From positions 1 to 64,000 of the forward strand of contig CAXHUQ010001522.1 of assembly GCA_964020085.1 (NCBI GenBank): a stretch of DNA of 64,000 nucleotides, given 5' to 3'. The stretch is from Micromussa lordhowensis. Its lineage: Eukaryota; Cnidaria; Anthozoa; Scleractinia; Lobophylliidae. The position numbers and the translations under genes were made by a program. The notes beneath the pieces were generated by a model. That model was not told where the DNA came from and made no database searches. It was given only the letters and a program-made list of their open reading frames with translations. Positions within the stretch are counted from its first letter, which is position 1, and each line of letters begins with the position of its first letter. Shown here piece after piece: positions 1 through 13,600 of this stretch.

Positions 1-2919
1 CTCCCGGGGTCGGTCCGGTTCCAAATGCGAAGTATCGGAGCTGCGCAAAATCTCACACTATGCTAATCAGCCCGGCAGATCCCCAGGCGTGGCCGGCTGG
101 CTGCCTAGTTAGCCGAGCTTGACGCGTGTCGCAACTTGGCAAACTAATGGCACCAAAGCACTCCTGGGGTCGGTCCGGGTCCACATGCAAAGTTTCGGAG
201 CTGCGCGAAATCTCGCACTATGCTAACCAGCCCGTTTGCTAATTAGCCGAACTTTGCGCGCGTCGCAACTTTGCAAACTAATACCACCAAAGCACTCCCG
301 GGGTCGGCCCGGTTCCAAATGCGAAGTATCGGAGCTGCGCAAAATCTCGCACTATGCTAATCAGCCCAGCAGATCCCCAGGTGTGACCGGCTGGCTGCCT
401 AGTTAGCCGAGCTTGACGCGTGTCGCAACTTGGCAAACTAATGGCACCAAAGCACTCCTGGGGTCGGTCCGGGTCCACATGCAAAGTTTCGGAGTTGCGC
501 GAAATCTCGCACTATGCTAACCAGCCCGTTTGCTAATTAGCCGAACTTTGCGCGCGTCGCAACTTTGCAAACTAATACCACCAAAGCACTCCCGGGGTTG
601 GTCCGGTTCCAAATGCGAAGTATCGGAGCTGCGCAAAATCTCGCACTATGCTAATCAGCCCGGCAGATCCCCAGGCGTGACCGGCTGGCTGCCTAGTTAG
701 CCGAGCTTGACGCGTGTCGCAACTTGGCAAACTAATGGCACCAAAGCAATCCTGGGGTCGGTCCGGGTCCACATGCAAAGTTTCGGAGTTGCGCGAAATC
801 TCGCACTATGCTAACCAGCCCGTTTGCTAATTAGCCGAACTTTGCGCGCGTCGCAACTTTGCAAACTAATACCACCAAAGCACTCCCGGGGTTGGTCCGG
901 TTCCAAATGCGAAGTATCGGAGCTGCGCAAAATCTCGCACTATGCTAATCAGCCCGGCAGATCCCCAGGCGTAGCCGGCTGGCTGCCTAGTTAGCCGAGC
1001 TTGACGCGTGTCGCAACTTGGCAAACTAATGGCACCAAAGCACTCCTGGGGTCGGTCCGGGTCCACATGCAAAGTTTCGGAGCTGCGCGAAATCTCGCAC
1101 TATGCTAACCATCCCGTTTGCTAATTAGCCGAACTTTGCGCGCGTCGCAACTTTGCAAACTAATACCACCAAAGCACTCCCGGGGTCGGTCCGGTTCCAA
1201 ATGCGAAGTATCGGAGCTGCGCAAAATCTCGCACTATGCTAATCAGCCCGGCAGATCCCCAGGCGTGGCCGGCTGGCTGCCTAGTTAGCCGAGCTTGACG
1301 CGTGTTGCAACTTGGCAAACTAATGGCACCAAAGCACTCCTGGGGTCGGTCCGGGTCCACATGCAAAGTTTCGGAGCTGCACGAAATCTCGCACTATGCT
1401 AACCAGCCCGTTTGCTAATTAGCCGAACTTTGCGCGCGTCGCAACTTTGCAAACTAATACTACCAAAGCACTCCCGGGGTCGGTCCGGTTCCAAATGCGA
1501 AGTATCGGAGCTGCGCAAAATCTCGCACTATGCTAATCAGCCCGGCAGATCCCCAGGCGTAACCGGCTGGCTGCCTAGTTAGCCGAGCTTGACGCGTGTC
1601 GCAACTTGGCAAACTAATGGCACCAAAGCACTCCTGGGGTCGGTCCGGGTCCACATGCAAAGTTTGGGAGCTGCGCGAAATCTCGCACTATGCTAACCAG
1701 CCCGTTTGCTAATTAGCCGAACTTTGCGCGCGTCGCAACTTTGCAAACTAATACCACCAAAGCACTCCCGGGGTCGGTCCGGTTCCAAATGCGAAGTATC
1801 GGAGCTGCGCAAAATCTCGCACTATGCTAATCAGCCCGGCAGATCCCCAGGCGTGGCCGGCTGGCTGCCTAGTTAGCCGAGCTTGACGCGTGTCGCAACT
1901 TGGCAAACTAATGGCACCAAAGCACTCCTGGGGTCGGTCCGGGTCCACATGCAAAGTTTCGGAGCTGCGCGAAATCTCGCACTATGCTAACCAGCCCGTT
2001 TGCTAATTAGCTGAACTTTGCGCGCGTCGCAACTTTGCAAACTAATACCACCAAAGCACTCCCGGGGTCGGTCCGGTTCCAAATGCGAAGTATCGGAGCT
2101 GCGCAAAATCTCGCACTATGCTAATCAGCCCGGCAGATCCCCAGGCGTGGCCGGCTGGCTGCCTAGTTAGCCGAGCTTGACGCGTGTCGCAACTTGGCAA
2201 ACTAATGGCACCAAAGCACTCCTGGGGTCGGTCCGGGTCCACATGCAAAGTTTCGGAGCTGCGCGAAATCTCGCACTATGCTAACCAGCCCGTTTGCTAA
2301 TTAGCCGAACTTTGCGCGCGTCGCAACTTTGCAAACTAATACCACCAAAGAACTCCCGGGGTCGGTCCGGTTCCAAATGCGAAGTATCGGAGCTGCGCAA
2401 AATCTCGCACTATGCTAATCAGCCCGGCAGATCCCCAGGCGTGGCCGCCTGGCTGCCTAGTTAGCCGAGCTTGACGCGTGTCGCAACTTGGCAAACTAAT
2501 GGCACCAAAGCACTCCTGGGGTCGGTCCGGGTCCACATGCAAAGTTTCGGAGCTGCGCGAAATCTCGCACTATGCTAACCAGCCCGTTTGCTAATTAGCC
2601 GAACTTTGCGCGCGTCGCAACTTTGCAAACTAATACCACCAAAGCACTCCCGGGGTCGGTCCTGTTTCAAATGGGAAGTATCGGAGCTGCGCAAAATCTC
2701 GCACTATGCTAATCAGCCCGGCAGATCCCCAGGCGTGGCCGGCTGGCTGCCTAGTTAGCCGAGCTTGACGCGTGTCGCAACTTGGCAAACTAATGGCACC
2801 AAAGCACTCCTGGGGTCGGTCCGGGTCCACATGCAAAGTTTCGGAGCTGCGCAAAATCTCGCACTATGCTAACCAGCCCGTTTGCTAATTAGCCGAACTT
2901 TGCGCGCGTCGCAACTTTG
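1..2919. repeat. Satellite array, block 1a (294-bp dimeric units)
   Basis: About ten head-to-tail 294-bp units; the window opens inside a unit. Each unit is half A (134 bp, for example 140-273) followed by half B (160 bp, for example 274-433). The halves align with each other except for a 26-bp segment present only in B, after AGCCCG. Bases diagnostic of this block lie in half B: GGTCCGGTTCC (GGTTCC rather than GGGTCC) and GGCTGCCTAGTTAG. Half B reads GCGCAAAATC and half A GCGCGAAATC. The last B half (2626-2785) is unusually diverged, reading CCTGTTTCAAATGGG near 2661. No gene is visible. A 68-codon minus-strand frame recurs in every unit because 294 is a multiple of three. Confidence 0.97.
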
Positions 2920-5900
2920 CAAACTAATACCACCAAAGCACTCCCGGGGTCGGTCCGGGTCCAAATGCGAAGTATCGGAGCTGCGCAAAATCTCGCACTA
3001 TGCTAATCAGCCCGGCAGATCCCCAGGCGTGGCCGGCTGGCTGACTAGTTAGCCGAGCTTGACGCGTGTCGCAACTTGGCAAACTAATGGCACCAAAGCA
3101 CTCCTGGGGTCGGTCCCGGTCCACATGCAAAGTTTCGGAGCTGCGCGAAATCTCGCACTATGCTAACCAGCCCGTTTGCTAATTAGCCGAACTTTGCGCG
3201 CGTCGCAACTTTGCAAACTAATACCACCAAAGCACTCCCGGGGTCGGTCCGGGTCCAAATGCGAAGTATCGGAGCTGCGCAAAATCTCGCACTATGCTAA
3301 TCAGCCCGGCAGATCCCCAGGCGTGGCCGGCTGGCTGACTAGTTAGCCGAGCTTGACGCGTGTCGCAACTTGGCAAACTAATGGCACCAAAGCACTCCTG
3401 GGGTCGGTCCGGGTCCACATGCAAAGTTTCGGAGCTGCGCGAAATCTCGCACTATGCTAACCAGCCCGTTTGCTAATTAGCCGAACTTTGCGCGCGTCGC
3501 AACTTTGCAAACTAATACCACCAAAGCACTCCCGGGGTCGGTCCGGGTCCAAATGCGAAGTATCGGAGCTGCGCAAAATCTCGCACTATGCTAATCAGCC
3601 CGGCAGATCCCCAGGCGTGGCCGGCTGGCTGACTAGTTAGCCGAGCTTGACGCGTGTCGCAACTTGGCAAACTAATGGCACCAAAGCACTCCTGGGGTCG
3701 GTCCGGGTCCACATGCAAAGTTTCGGAGCTGCGCGAAATCTCGCACTATGCTAACCAGCCCGTTTGCTAATTAGCCGAACTTTGCGCGCGTCGCAACTTT
3801 GCAAACTAATACCACCAAAGCACTCCCGGGGTCGGTCCGGGTCCAAATGCGAAGTATCGGAGCTGCGCAAAATCTCGCACTATGCTAATCAGCCCGGCAG
3901 ATCCCCAGGCGTGGCCGGCTGGCTGACTAGTTAGCCGAGCTTGACGCGTGTCGCAACTTGGCAAACTAATGGCACCAAAGCACTCCTGGGGTCGGTCCGG
4001 GTCCACATGCAAAGTTTCGGAGCTGCGCGAAATCTCGCACTATGCTAACCAGCCCGTTTGCTAATTAGCCGAACTTTGCGCGCGTCGCAACTTTGCAAAC
4101 TAATACCACCAAAGCACTCCCGGGGTCGGTCCGGGTCCAAATGCGAAGTATCGGAGCTGCGCAAAATCTCGCACTATGCTAATCAGCCCGGCAGATCCCC
4201 AGGCGTGGCCGGCTGGCTGACTAGTTAGCCGAGCTTGACGCGTGTCGCAACTTGGCAAACTAATGGCACCAAAGCACTCCTGGGGTCGGTCCGGGTCCAC
4301 ATGCAAAGTTTCGGAGCTGCGCGAAATCTCGCACTATGCTAACCAGCCCGTTTGCTAATTAGCCGAACTTTGCGCGCGTCGCAACTTTGCAAACTAATAC
4401 CACCAAAGCACTCCCGGGGTCGGTCCGGGTCCAAATGCGAAGTATCGGAGCTGCGCAAAATCTCGCACTATGCTAATCAGCCCGGCAGATCCCCAGGCGT
4501 GGCCGGCTGGCTGACTAGTTAGCCGAGCTTGACGCGTGTCGCAACTTGGCAAACTAATGGCACCAAAGCACTCCTGGGGTCGGTCCGGGTCCACATGCAA
4601 AGTTTCGGAGCTGCGCGAAATCTCGCACTATGCTAACCAGCCCGTTTGCTAATTAGCCGAACTTTGCGCGCGTCGCAACTTTGCAAACTAATACCACCAA
4701 AGCACTCCCGGGGTCGGTCCGGGTCCAAATGCGAAGTATCGGAGCTGCGCAAAATCTCGCACTATGCTAATCAGCCCGGCAGATCCCCAGGCGTGGCCGG
4801 CTGGCTGACTAGTTAGCCGAGCTTGACGCGTGTCGCAACTTGGCAAACTAATGGCACCAAAGCACTCCTGGGGTCGGTCCGGGTCCACATGCAAAGTTTC
4901 GGAGCTGCGCGAAATCTCGCACTATGCTAACCAGCCCGTTTGCTAATTAGCCCAACTTTGCGCGCGTCGCAACTTTGCAAACTAATACCACCAAAGCACT
5001 CCCGGGGTCGGTCCGGGTCCAAATGCGAAGTATCGGAGCTGCGCAAAATCTCGCACTATGCTAATCAGCCTGGCAGATCCCCAGGAGTGGCCGGCTGGCT
5101 GACTAGTTAGCCGAGCTTGACGCGTGTCGCAACTTGGCAAACTAATGGCACCAAAGCACTCCTGGGGTCGGTCCGGGTCCACATGCAAAGTTTCGGAGCT
5201 GCGTGAAATCTCGCACTATGCTAACCAGCCTGTTTGCTAATTAGCCCAACTTTGCGCGCGTCGCAACTTTGCAAACTAATACCACCAAAGCACTCCCGGG
5301 GTCGGTCCGGGTCCAAATGCGAAGTATCGGAGCTGCGCAAAATCTCGCACTATGCTAATCAGCCCGGCAGATACCCAGGCGTGGCCGGCTGGCTGACTAG
5401 TTAGCCGAGCTTGACGCGTGTCGCCACTTGGCAAACTAATGGCACCAAAGCACTCCTGGGGTCGGTCCGGGTCCACATGCAAAGTTTCGGAGCTGCGTGA
5501 AATCTCGCACTATGCTAACCAGCCTGTTTGCTAATTAGCCCAACTTTGCGCGCGTCGCAACTTTGCAAACTAATACCACCAAAGCACTCCCGGGGTCGGT
5601 CCGGGTCCAAATGCGAAGTATCGGAGCTGCGCAAAATCTCGCACTATGCTAATCAGCCCGGCAGATCCCCAGGCGTGGCCGGCTGGCTGACTAGTTAGCC
5701 GAGCTTGACGCGTGTCGCAACTTGGCAAACTAATGGCACCAAAGCACTCCTGGGGTCGGTCCGGGTCCACATGCAAAGTTTCGGAGCTGCGCGAAATCTC
5801 GCACTATGCTAACCAGCCCGTTTGCTAATTAGCCGAACTTTGCGCGCGTCGCAACTTTGCAAACTAATACCACCAAAGCACTCCCGGGGTCGGTCCGGGT

Positions 5901-7623
5901 CCAAATGCGAAGTATCGGAGCTGCGCAAAATCTCGCACTATGCTAATCAGCCCGGCAGATCCCCAGGCGTGGCCGGCTGGCTGACTAGTTAGCCGAGCTT
6001 GACGCGTGTCGCAACTTGGCAAACTAATGGCACCAAAGCACTCCTGGGGTCGGTCCGGGTCCACATGCAAAGTTTCGGAGCTGCGCGAAATCTCGCACTA
6101 TGCTAACCAGCCCGTTTGCTAATTAGCCGAACTTTGCGCGCGTCGCAACTTTGCAAACTAATACCACCAAAGCACTCCCGGGGTCGGTCCGGGTCCAAAT
6201 GCGAAGTATCGGAGCTGCGCAAAATCTCGCACTATGCTAATCAGCCCGGCAGATCCCCAGGCGTGGCCGGCTGGCTGACTAGTTAGCCGAGCTTGACGCG
6301 TGTCGCAACTTGGCAAACTAATGGCACCAAAGCACTCCTGGGGTCGGTCCGGGTCCACATGCAAAGTTTCGGAGCTGCGCGAAATCTCGCACTATGCTAA
6401 CCAGCCCGTTTGCTAATTAGCCGAACTTTGCGCGCGTCGCAACTTTGCAAACTAATACCACCAAAGCACTCCCGGGGTCGGTCCGGGTCCAAATGCGAAG
6501 TATCGGAGCTGCGCAAAATCTCGCACTATGCTAATCAGCCCGGCAGATCCCCAGGCGTGGCCGGCTGGCTGACTAGTTAGCCGAGCTTGACGCGTGTCGC
6601 AACTTGGCAAACTAATGGCACCAAAGCACTCCTGGGGTCGGTCCGGGTCCACATGCAAAGTTTCGGAGCTGCGCGAAATCTCGCACTATGCTAACCAGCC
6701 CGTTTGCTAATTAGCCGAACTTTGCGCGCGTCGCAACTTTGCAAACTAATACCACCAAAGCACTCCCGGGGTCGGTCCGGGTCCAAATGCGAAGTATCGG
6801 AGCTGCGCAAAATCTCGCACTATGCTAATCAGCCCGGGAGATCCCCAGGCGTGGCCGGCTGGCTGACTAGTTAGCCGAGCTTGACGCGTGTCGCAACTTG
6901 GCAAACTAATGGCACCAAAGCACTCCTGGGGTTGGTCCGGGTCCACATGCAAAGTTTCGGAGCTGCGCGAAATCTCGCACTATGCTAACCAGCCCGTTTG
7001 CTAATTAGCCGAACTTTGCGCGCTTCGCAACTTTGCAAACTAATACCACCAAAGCACTCCCGGGGTCGGTCCGGGTCCAAATGCGAAGTATCGGAGCTGT
7101 GCAAAATCTCGCACTATGCTAATCAGCCCGGCAGATCCCCAGGCGTGGCCGGCTGGCTGACTAGTTAGCCGAGCTTGACGCGTGTCGCAACTTGGCAAAC
7201 TAATGGCACCAAAGCACTCCTGGGGTCGGTCCGGGTCCACATGCAAAGTTTCGGAGCTGCGCGAAATCTCGCACTATGCTAACCAGCCCGTTTGCTAATT
7301 AGCTGAACTTTGCGCGCGTCGCAACTTTGCAAACTAATACCACCAAAGCACTCCCGGGGTCGGTCCGGGTCCAAATGCGAAGTATCGGAGCTGCGCAAAA
7401 TCTCGCACTATGCTAATCAGCCCGGCAGATCCCCAGGCGTGGCCGGCTGGCTGACTAGTTAGCCGAGCTTGACGCGTGTCGCAACTTGGCAAACTAATGG
7501 CACCAAAGCACTCCTGGGGTCGGTCCGGGTCCACATGCAAAGTTTCGGAGCTGCGCGAAATCTCGCACTATGCTAACCAGCCCGTTTGCTAATTAGCCGA
7601 ACTTTGCGCGCGTCGCAACTTTG
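2920..7623. repeat. Satellite array, block 1b (294-bp units)
   Basis: Sixteen 294-bp units, continuous and in phase with the block before. Half B now reads GGTCCGGGTCC and GGCTGACTAGTTAG, while ACCACCAAAGC and GACGCGTGTCGC are kept. Several consecutive units between about 3.2 and 4.9 kb look identical or nearly so, which indicates recent local homogenisation. From about 4.95 to 5.55 kb three consecutive A halves carry AGCCCAAC in place of AGCCGAAC, an early appearance of a variant fixed in the next block. No gene or other element interrupts the block. Confidence 0.97.
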
Positions 7624-10600
7624 CAAACTAATACCACCACAGCACTCCCGGGGTCGGTCCGGGTCCAAATGCGAAGTATCGGAGCTGCGCAAAATCTCGC
7701 ACTATGCTAATCAGCCCGGCAGATCCCCAGGCGTGGCCGGCTGGCTGACTAGTTAGCCGAGCTTGACGCGTCTCGCAACTTGGCAAACTAATGGCACCAA
7801 AGCACTCCTGGGGTGGGTCCGGGTCCACATGCAAAGTTTCGGAGCTGCGCGAAATCTCGCACTATGCTAACCAGCCCGTTTGCTAATTAGCCCAACTTTG
7901 CGCGCGTCGCAACTTTGCAAACTAATACCACCACAGCACTCCCGGGGTCGGTCCGGGTCCAAATGCGAAGTATCGGAGCTGCGCAAAATCTCGCACTATG
8001 CTAATCAGCCCGGCAGATCCCCAGGCGTGGCCGGCTGGCTGACTAGTTAGCCGAGCTTGACGCGTCTCGCAACTTGGCAAACTAATGGCACCAAAGCACT
8101 CCTGGGGTGGGTCCGGGTCCACATGCAAAGTTTCGGAGCTGCGCGAAATCTCGCACTATGCTAACCAGCCCGTTTGCTAATTAGCCCAACTTTGCGCGCG
8201 TCGCAACTTTGCAAACTAATACCACCACAGCACTCCCGGGGTCGGTCCGGGTCCAAATGCGAAGTATCGGAGCTGCGCAAAATCTCGCACTATGCTAATC
8301 AGCCCGGCAGATCCCCAGGCGTGGCCGGCTGGCTGACTAGTTAGCCGAGCTTGACGTGTCTCGCAACTTGGCAAACTAATGGCACCAAAGCACTCCTGGG
8401 GTGGGTCCGGGTCCACATGCAAAGTTTCGGAGCTGCGCGAAATCTCGCACTATGCTAACCAGCCCGTTTGCTAATTAGCCCAACTTTGCGCGCGTCGCAA
8501 CTTTGCAAACTAATACCACCACAGCACTCCCGGGGTCGGTCCGGGTCCAAATGCGAAGTATCGGAGCTGCGCAAAATCTCGCACTATGCTAATCAGCCCG
8601 GCAGATCCCCAGGCGTGGCCGGCTGGCTGACTAGTTAGCCGAGCTTGACGCGTCTCGCAACTTGGCAAACTAATGGCACCAAAGCACTCCTGGGGTGGGT
8701 CCGGGTCCACATGCAAAGTTTCGGAGCTGCGCGAAATCTCGCACTATGCTAACCAGCCCGTTTGCTAATTAGCCCAACTTTGCGCGCGTCGCAACTTTGC
8801 AAACTAATACCACCACAGCACTCCCGGGGACGGTCCGGGTTTAAATGCGAAGTATCGGAGCTGCGCAAAATCTCGCACTATGCTAATCAGCCCGGCAGAT
8901 CCCCAGGCGTGGCCGGCTGGCTGACTAGTTAGCCGAGCTTGACGCGTCTCGCAACTTGGCAAACTAATGGCACCAAAGCACTCCTGGGGTGGGTCCGGGT
9001 CCACATGCAAAGTTTCGGAGCTGCGCGAAATCTCGCACTATGCTAACCAGCCCGTTTGCTAATTAGCCCAACTTTGCGCGCGTCGCAACTTTGCAAACTA
9101 ATACCACCACAGCACTCCCGGGGTCGGTCCGGGTCCAAATGCGAAGTATCGGAGCTGCGCAAAATCTCGCACTATGCTAATCAGCCCGGCAGATCCCCAG
9201 GCGTGGCCGGCTGGCTGACTAGTTAGCCGAGCTTGACGCGTCTCGCAACTTGGCAAACTAATGGCACCAAAGCACTCCTGGGGTGGGTCTGGGTCCACAT
9301 GCAAAGTTTCGGAGCTGCGCGAAATCTCGCACTATGCTAACCAGCCCGTTTGCTAATTAGCCCAACTTTGCGCGCGTCGCAACTTTGCAAACTAATACCA
9401 CCACAGCACTCCCGGGGTCGGTCCGGGTCCAAATGCGAAGTATCGGAGCTGCGCAAAATCTCGCACTATGGTAATCAGCCCGGCAGATCCCCAGGCGTGG
9501 CCGGCTGCCTGACTAGTTAGCCGAGCTTGACGCGTCTCGCAACTTGGCAAACTAATGGCACCAAAGCACTCCTGGGGTGGGTCCGGGTCCACATGCAAAG
9601 TTTCGGAGCTGCGCGAAATCTCGCACTATGCTAACCAGCCCGTTTGCTAATTAGCCCAACTTTGCGCGCGTCGCAACTTTGCAAACTAATACCACCACAG
9701 CACTCCCGGGGTCGGTCCGGGTCCAAATGCGAAGTATCGGAGCTGCGCAAAATCTCGCACTATGCTAATCAGCCCGGCAGATCCCCAGGCGTGGCCGGCT
9801 GGCTGACTAGTTAGCCGAGCTTGACGCGTCTCGCAACTTGGCAAACTAATGGCACCAAAGCACTCCTGGGGTGGGTCCGGGTCCACATGCAAAGTTTCGG
9901 AGCTGCGCGAAATCTCGCACTATGCTAACCAGCCCGTTTGCTAATTAGCCCAACTTTGCGCGCGTCGCAACTTTGCAAACTAATACCACCACAGCACTCC
10001 CGGGGTCGGTCCGGGTCCAAATGCGAAGTATCGGAGCTGCGCAAAATCTCGCACTATGCTAATCAGCCCGGCAGATCCCCAGGCGTGGCCGGCTGGCTGA
10101 CTAGTTAGCCGAGCTTGACGCGTCTCGCAACTTGGCAAACTAATGGCACCAAAGCACTCCTGGCGTGGGTCTGGGTCCACATGCAAAGTTTCGGAGCTGC
10201 GCGAAATCTCGCACTATGCTAACCAGCCCGTTTGCTAATTAGCCCAACTTTGCGCGCGTCGCAACTTTGCAAACTAATACCACCACAGCACTCCCGGGGT
10301 CGGTCCGGGTCCAAATGCGAAGTATCGGAGCTGCGCAAAATCTCGCACTATGGTAATCAGCCCGGCAGATCCCCAGGCGTGGCCGGCTGCCTGACTAGTT
10401 AGCCGAGCTTGACGCGTCTCGCAACTTGGCAAACTAATGGCACCAAAGCACTCCTGGGGTGGGTCCGGGTCCACATGCAAAGTTTCGGAGCTGCGCGAAA
10501 TCTCGCACTATGCTAACCAGCCCGTTTGCTAATTAGCCCAACTTTGCGCGCGTCGCAACTTTGCAAACTAATACCACCACAGCACTCCCGGGGTCGGTCC

Positions 10601-13600
10601 GGGTCCAAATGCGAAGTATCGGAGCTGCGCAAAATCTCGCACTATGCTAATCAGCCCGGCAGATCCCCAGGCGTGGCCGGCTGGCTGACTAGTTAGCCGA
10701 GCTTGACGCGTCTCGCAACTTGGCAAACTAATGGCACCAAAGCACTCCTGGGGTGGGTCCGGGTCCACATGCAAAGTTTCGGAGCTGCGCGAAATCTCGC
10801 ACTATGCTAACCAGCCCGTTTGCTAATTAGCCCAACTTTGCGCGCGTCGCAACTTTGCAAACTAATACCACCACAGCACTCCCGGGGTCGGTCCGGGTCC
10901 AAATGCGAAGTATCGGAGCTGCGCAAAATCTCGCACTATGCTAATCAGCCCGGCAGATCCCCAGGCGTGGCCGGCTGGCTGACTAGTTAGCCGAGCTCGA
11001 CGCGTCTTGCAACTTGGCAAACTAATGGCACCAAAGCACTCCTGGGGTGGGTCCGGGTCCACATGCAAAGTTTCGGAGCTGCGCGAAATCTCGCACTATG
11101 CTAACCAGCCCGTTTGCTAATTAGCCCAACTTTGCGCGCGTCGCAACTTTGCAAACTAATACCACCACAGCACTCCCGGGGTCGGTCCGGGTCCAAATGC
11201 GAAGTATCGGAGCTGCGCAAAATCTCGCACTATGCTAATCAGCCCGGCAGATCCCCAGGCGTGGCCGGCTGGCTGACTAGTTAGCCGAGCTTGACGCGTC
11301 TCGCAACTTGGCAAACTAATGGCACCAAAGCACTCCTGGGGTGGGTCCGGGTCCACATGCAAAGTTTCGGAGCTGCGCGAAATCTCGCACTATGCTAACC
11401 AGCCCGTTTGCTAATTAGCCCAACTTTGCGCGCGTCGCAACTTTGCAAACTAATACCACCACAGCACTCCCGGGGTCGGTCCGGGTCCAAATGCGAAGTA
11501 TCGGAGCTGCGCAAAATCTCGCACTATGCTAATCAGCCCGGCAGATCCCCAGGCGTGGCCGGCTGGCTGACTAGTTAGCCGAGCTTGACGCGTCTTGCAA
11601 CTTGGCAAACTAATGGCACCAAAGCACTCCTGGGGTGGGTCCGGGTCCACATGCAAAGTTTCGGAGCTGCGCGAAATCTCGCACTATGCTAACCAGCCCG
11701 TTTGCTAATTAGCCCAACTTTGCGCGCGTCGCAACTTTGCAAACTAATACCACCACAGCACTCCCGGGGTCGGTCCGGGTCCAAATGCGAAGTATCGGAG
11801 CTGCGCAAAATCTCGCACTATGCTAATCAGCCCGGCAGATCCCCAGGCGTGGCCGGCTGGCTGACTAGTTAGCCGAGCTTGACGCGTCTCGCAACTTGGC
11901 AAACTAATGGCACCAAAGCACTCCTGGGGTGGGTCCGGGTCCACATGCAAAGTTTCGGAGCTGCGCGAAATCTCGCACTATGCTAACCAGCCCGTTTGCT
12001 AATTAGCCCAACTTTGCGCGCGTCGCAACTTTGCAAACTAATACCACCACAGCACTCCCGAGGTCGGTCCGGGTCCAAATGCGAAGTATCGGAGCTGCGC
12101 AAAATCTCGCACTATGCTAATCAGCCCGGCAGATCCCCAGGCGTGGGCGGCTGGCTGACTAGTTAGCCGAGCTCGACGCGTCTCGCAACTTGGCAAACTA
12201 ATGGCACCAAAGCACTCCTGGGGTGGGTCCGGGTCCACATGCAAAGTTTCGGAGCTGCGCGAAATCTCGCACTATGCTAACCAGCCCGTTTGCTAATTAG
12301 CCCAACTTTGCGCGCGTCGCAACTTTGCAAACTAATACCACCACAGCACTCCCGGGGTCGGTCCGGGCCCAAATGCGAAGTATCGGAGCTGCGCAAAATC
12401 TCGCACTATGCTAATCAGCCCGGCAGATCCCCAGGCGTGGCCGGCTGGCTGACTAGTTAGCCGAGCTTGACGCGTCTCGCAACTTGGCAAACTAATGGCA
12501 CCAAAGCACTCCTGGGGTGGGTCCAAGTCCACATGCAAAGTTTCGGAGCTGCGCGAAATCTCGCACTATGCTAACCAGCCCGTTTGCTAATTAGCCCAAC
12601 TTTGCGCGCGTCGCAACTTTGCAAACTAATACCACCACAGCACTCCCGGGGTCGGTCCCGGTCCAAATGCGAAGTATCGGAGCTGCGCAAAATCTCGCAC
12701 TATGCTAATCAGCCCGGCAGATCCCCAGGCGTGGCCGGCTGGCTGACTAGTTAGCCGAGCTTGACGCGTCTCGCAACTTGGCAAACTAATGGCACCAAAG
12801 CACTCCTGGGGTGGGTCCGGGTCCACATGCAAAGTTTCGGAGCTGCGCGAAATCTCGCACTATGCTAACCAGCCCGTTTGCTAATTAGCCCAACTTTGCG
12901 CGCGTCGCAACTTTGCAAACTAATACCACCACAGCACTCCCGGGGTCGGTCCGGGTCCAAATGCGAAGTATCGGAGCTGCGCAAAATCTCGCACTATGCT
13001 AATCAGCCCGGCAGATCCCCAGGCGTGGCCGGCTGGCTGACTAGTTAGCCGAGCTTGACGCGTCTCGCAACTTGGCAAACTAATGGCACCAAAGCACTCC
13101 TGGGGTGGGTCCGGGTCCACATGCAAAGTTTCGGAGCTGCGCGAAATCTCGCACTATGCTAACCAGCCCGTTTGCTAATTAGCCCAACTTTGCGCGCGTC
13201 GCAACTTTGCAAACTAATACCACCACAGCACTCCCGGGGTCGGTCCGGGTCCAAATGCGAAGTATCGGAGCTGCGCAAAATCTCGCACTATGCTAATCAG
13301 CCCGGCAGATCCCCAGGCGTGGCCGGCTGGCTGACTAGTTAGCCGAGCTTGACGCGTCTCGCAACTTGGCAAACTAATGGCACCAAAGCACTCCTGGGGT
13401 GGGTCCGGGTCCACATGCAAAGTTTCGGAGCTGCGCGAAATCTCGCACTATGCTAACCAGCCCGTTTGCTAATTAGCCCAACTTTGCGCGCGTCGCAACT
13501 TTGCAAACTAATACCACCACAGCACTCCCGGGGTCGGTCCGGGTCCAAATGCGAAGTATCGGAGCTGCGCAAAATCTCGCACTATGCTAATCAGCCCGGC

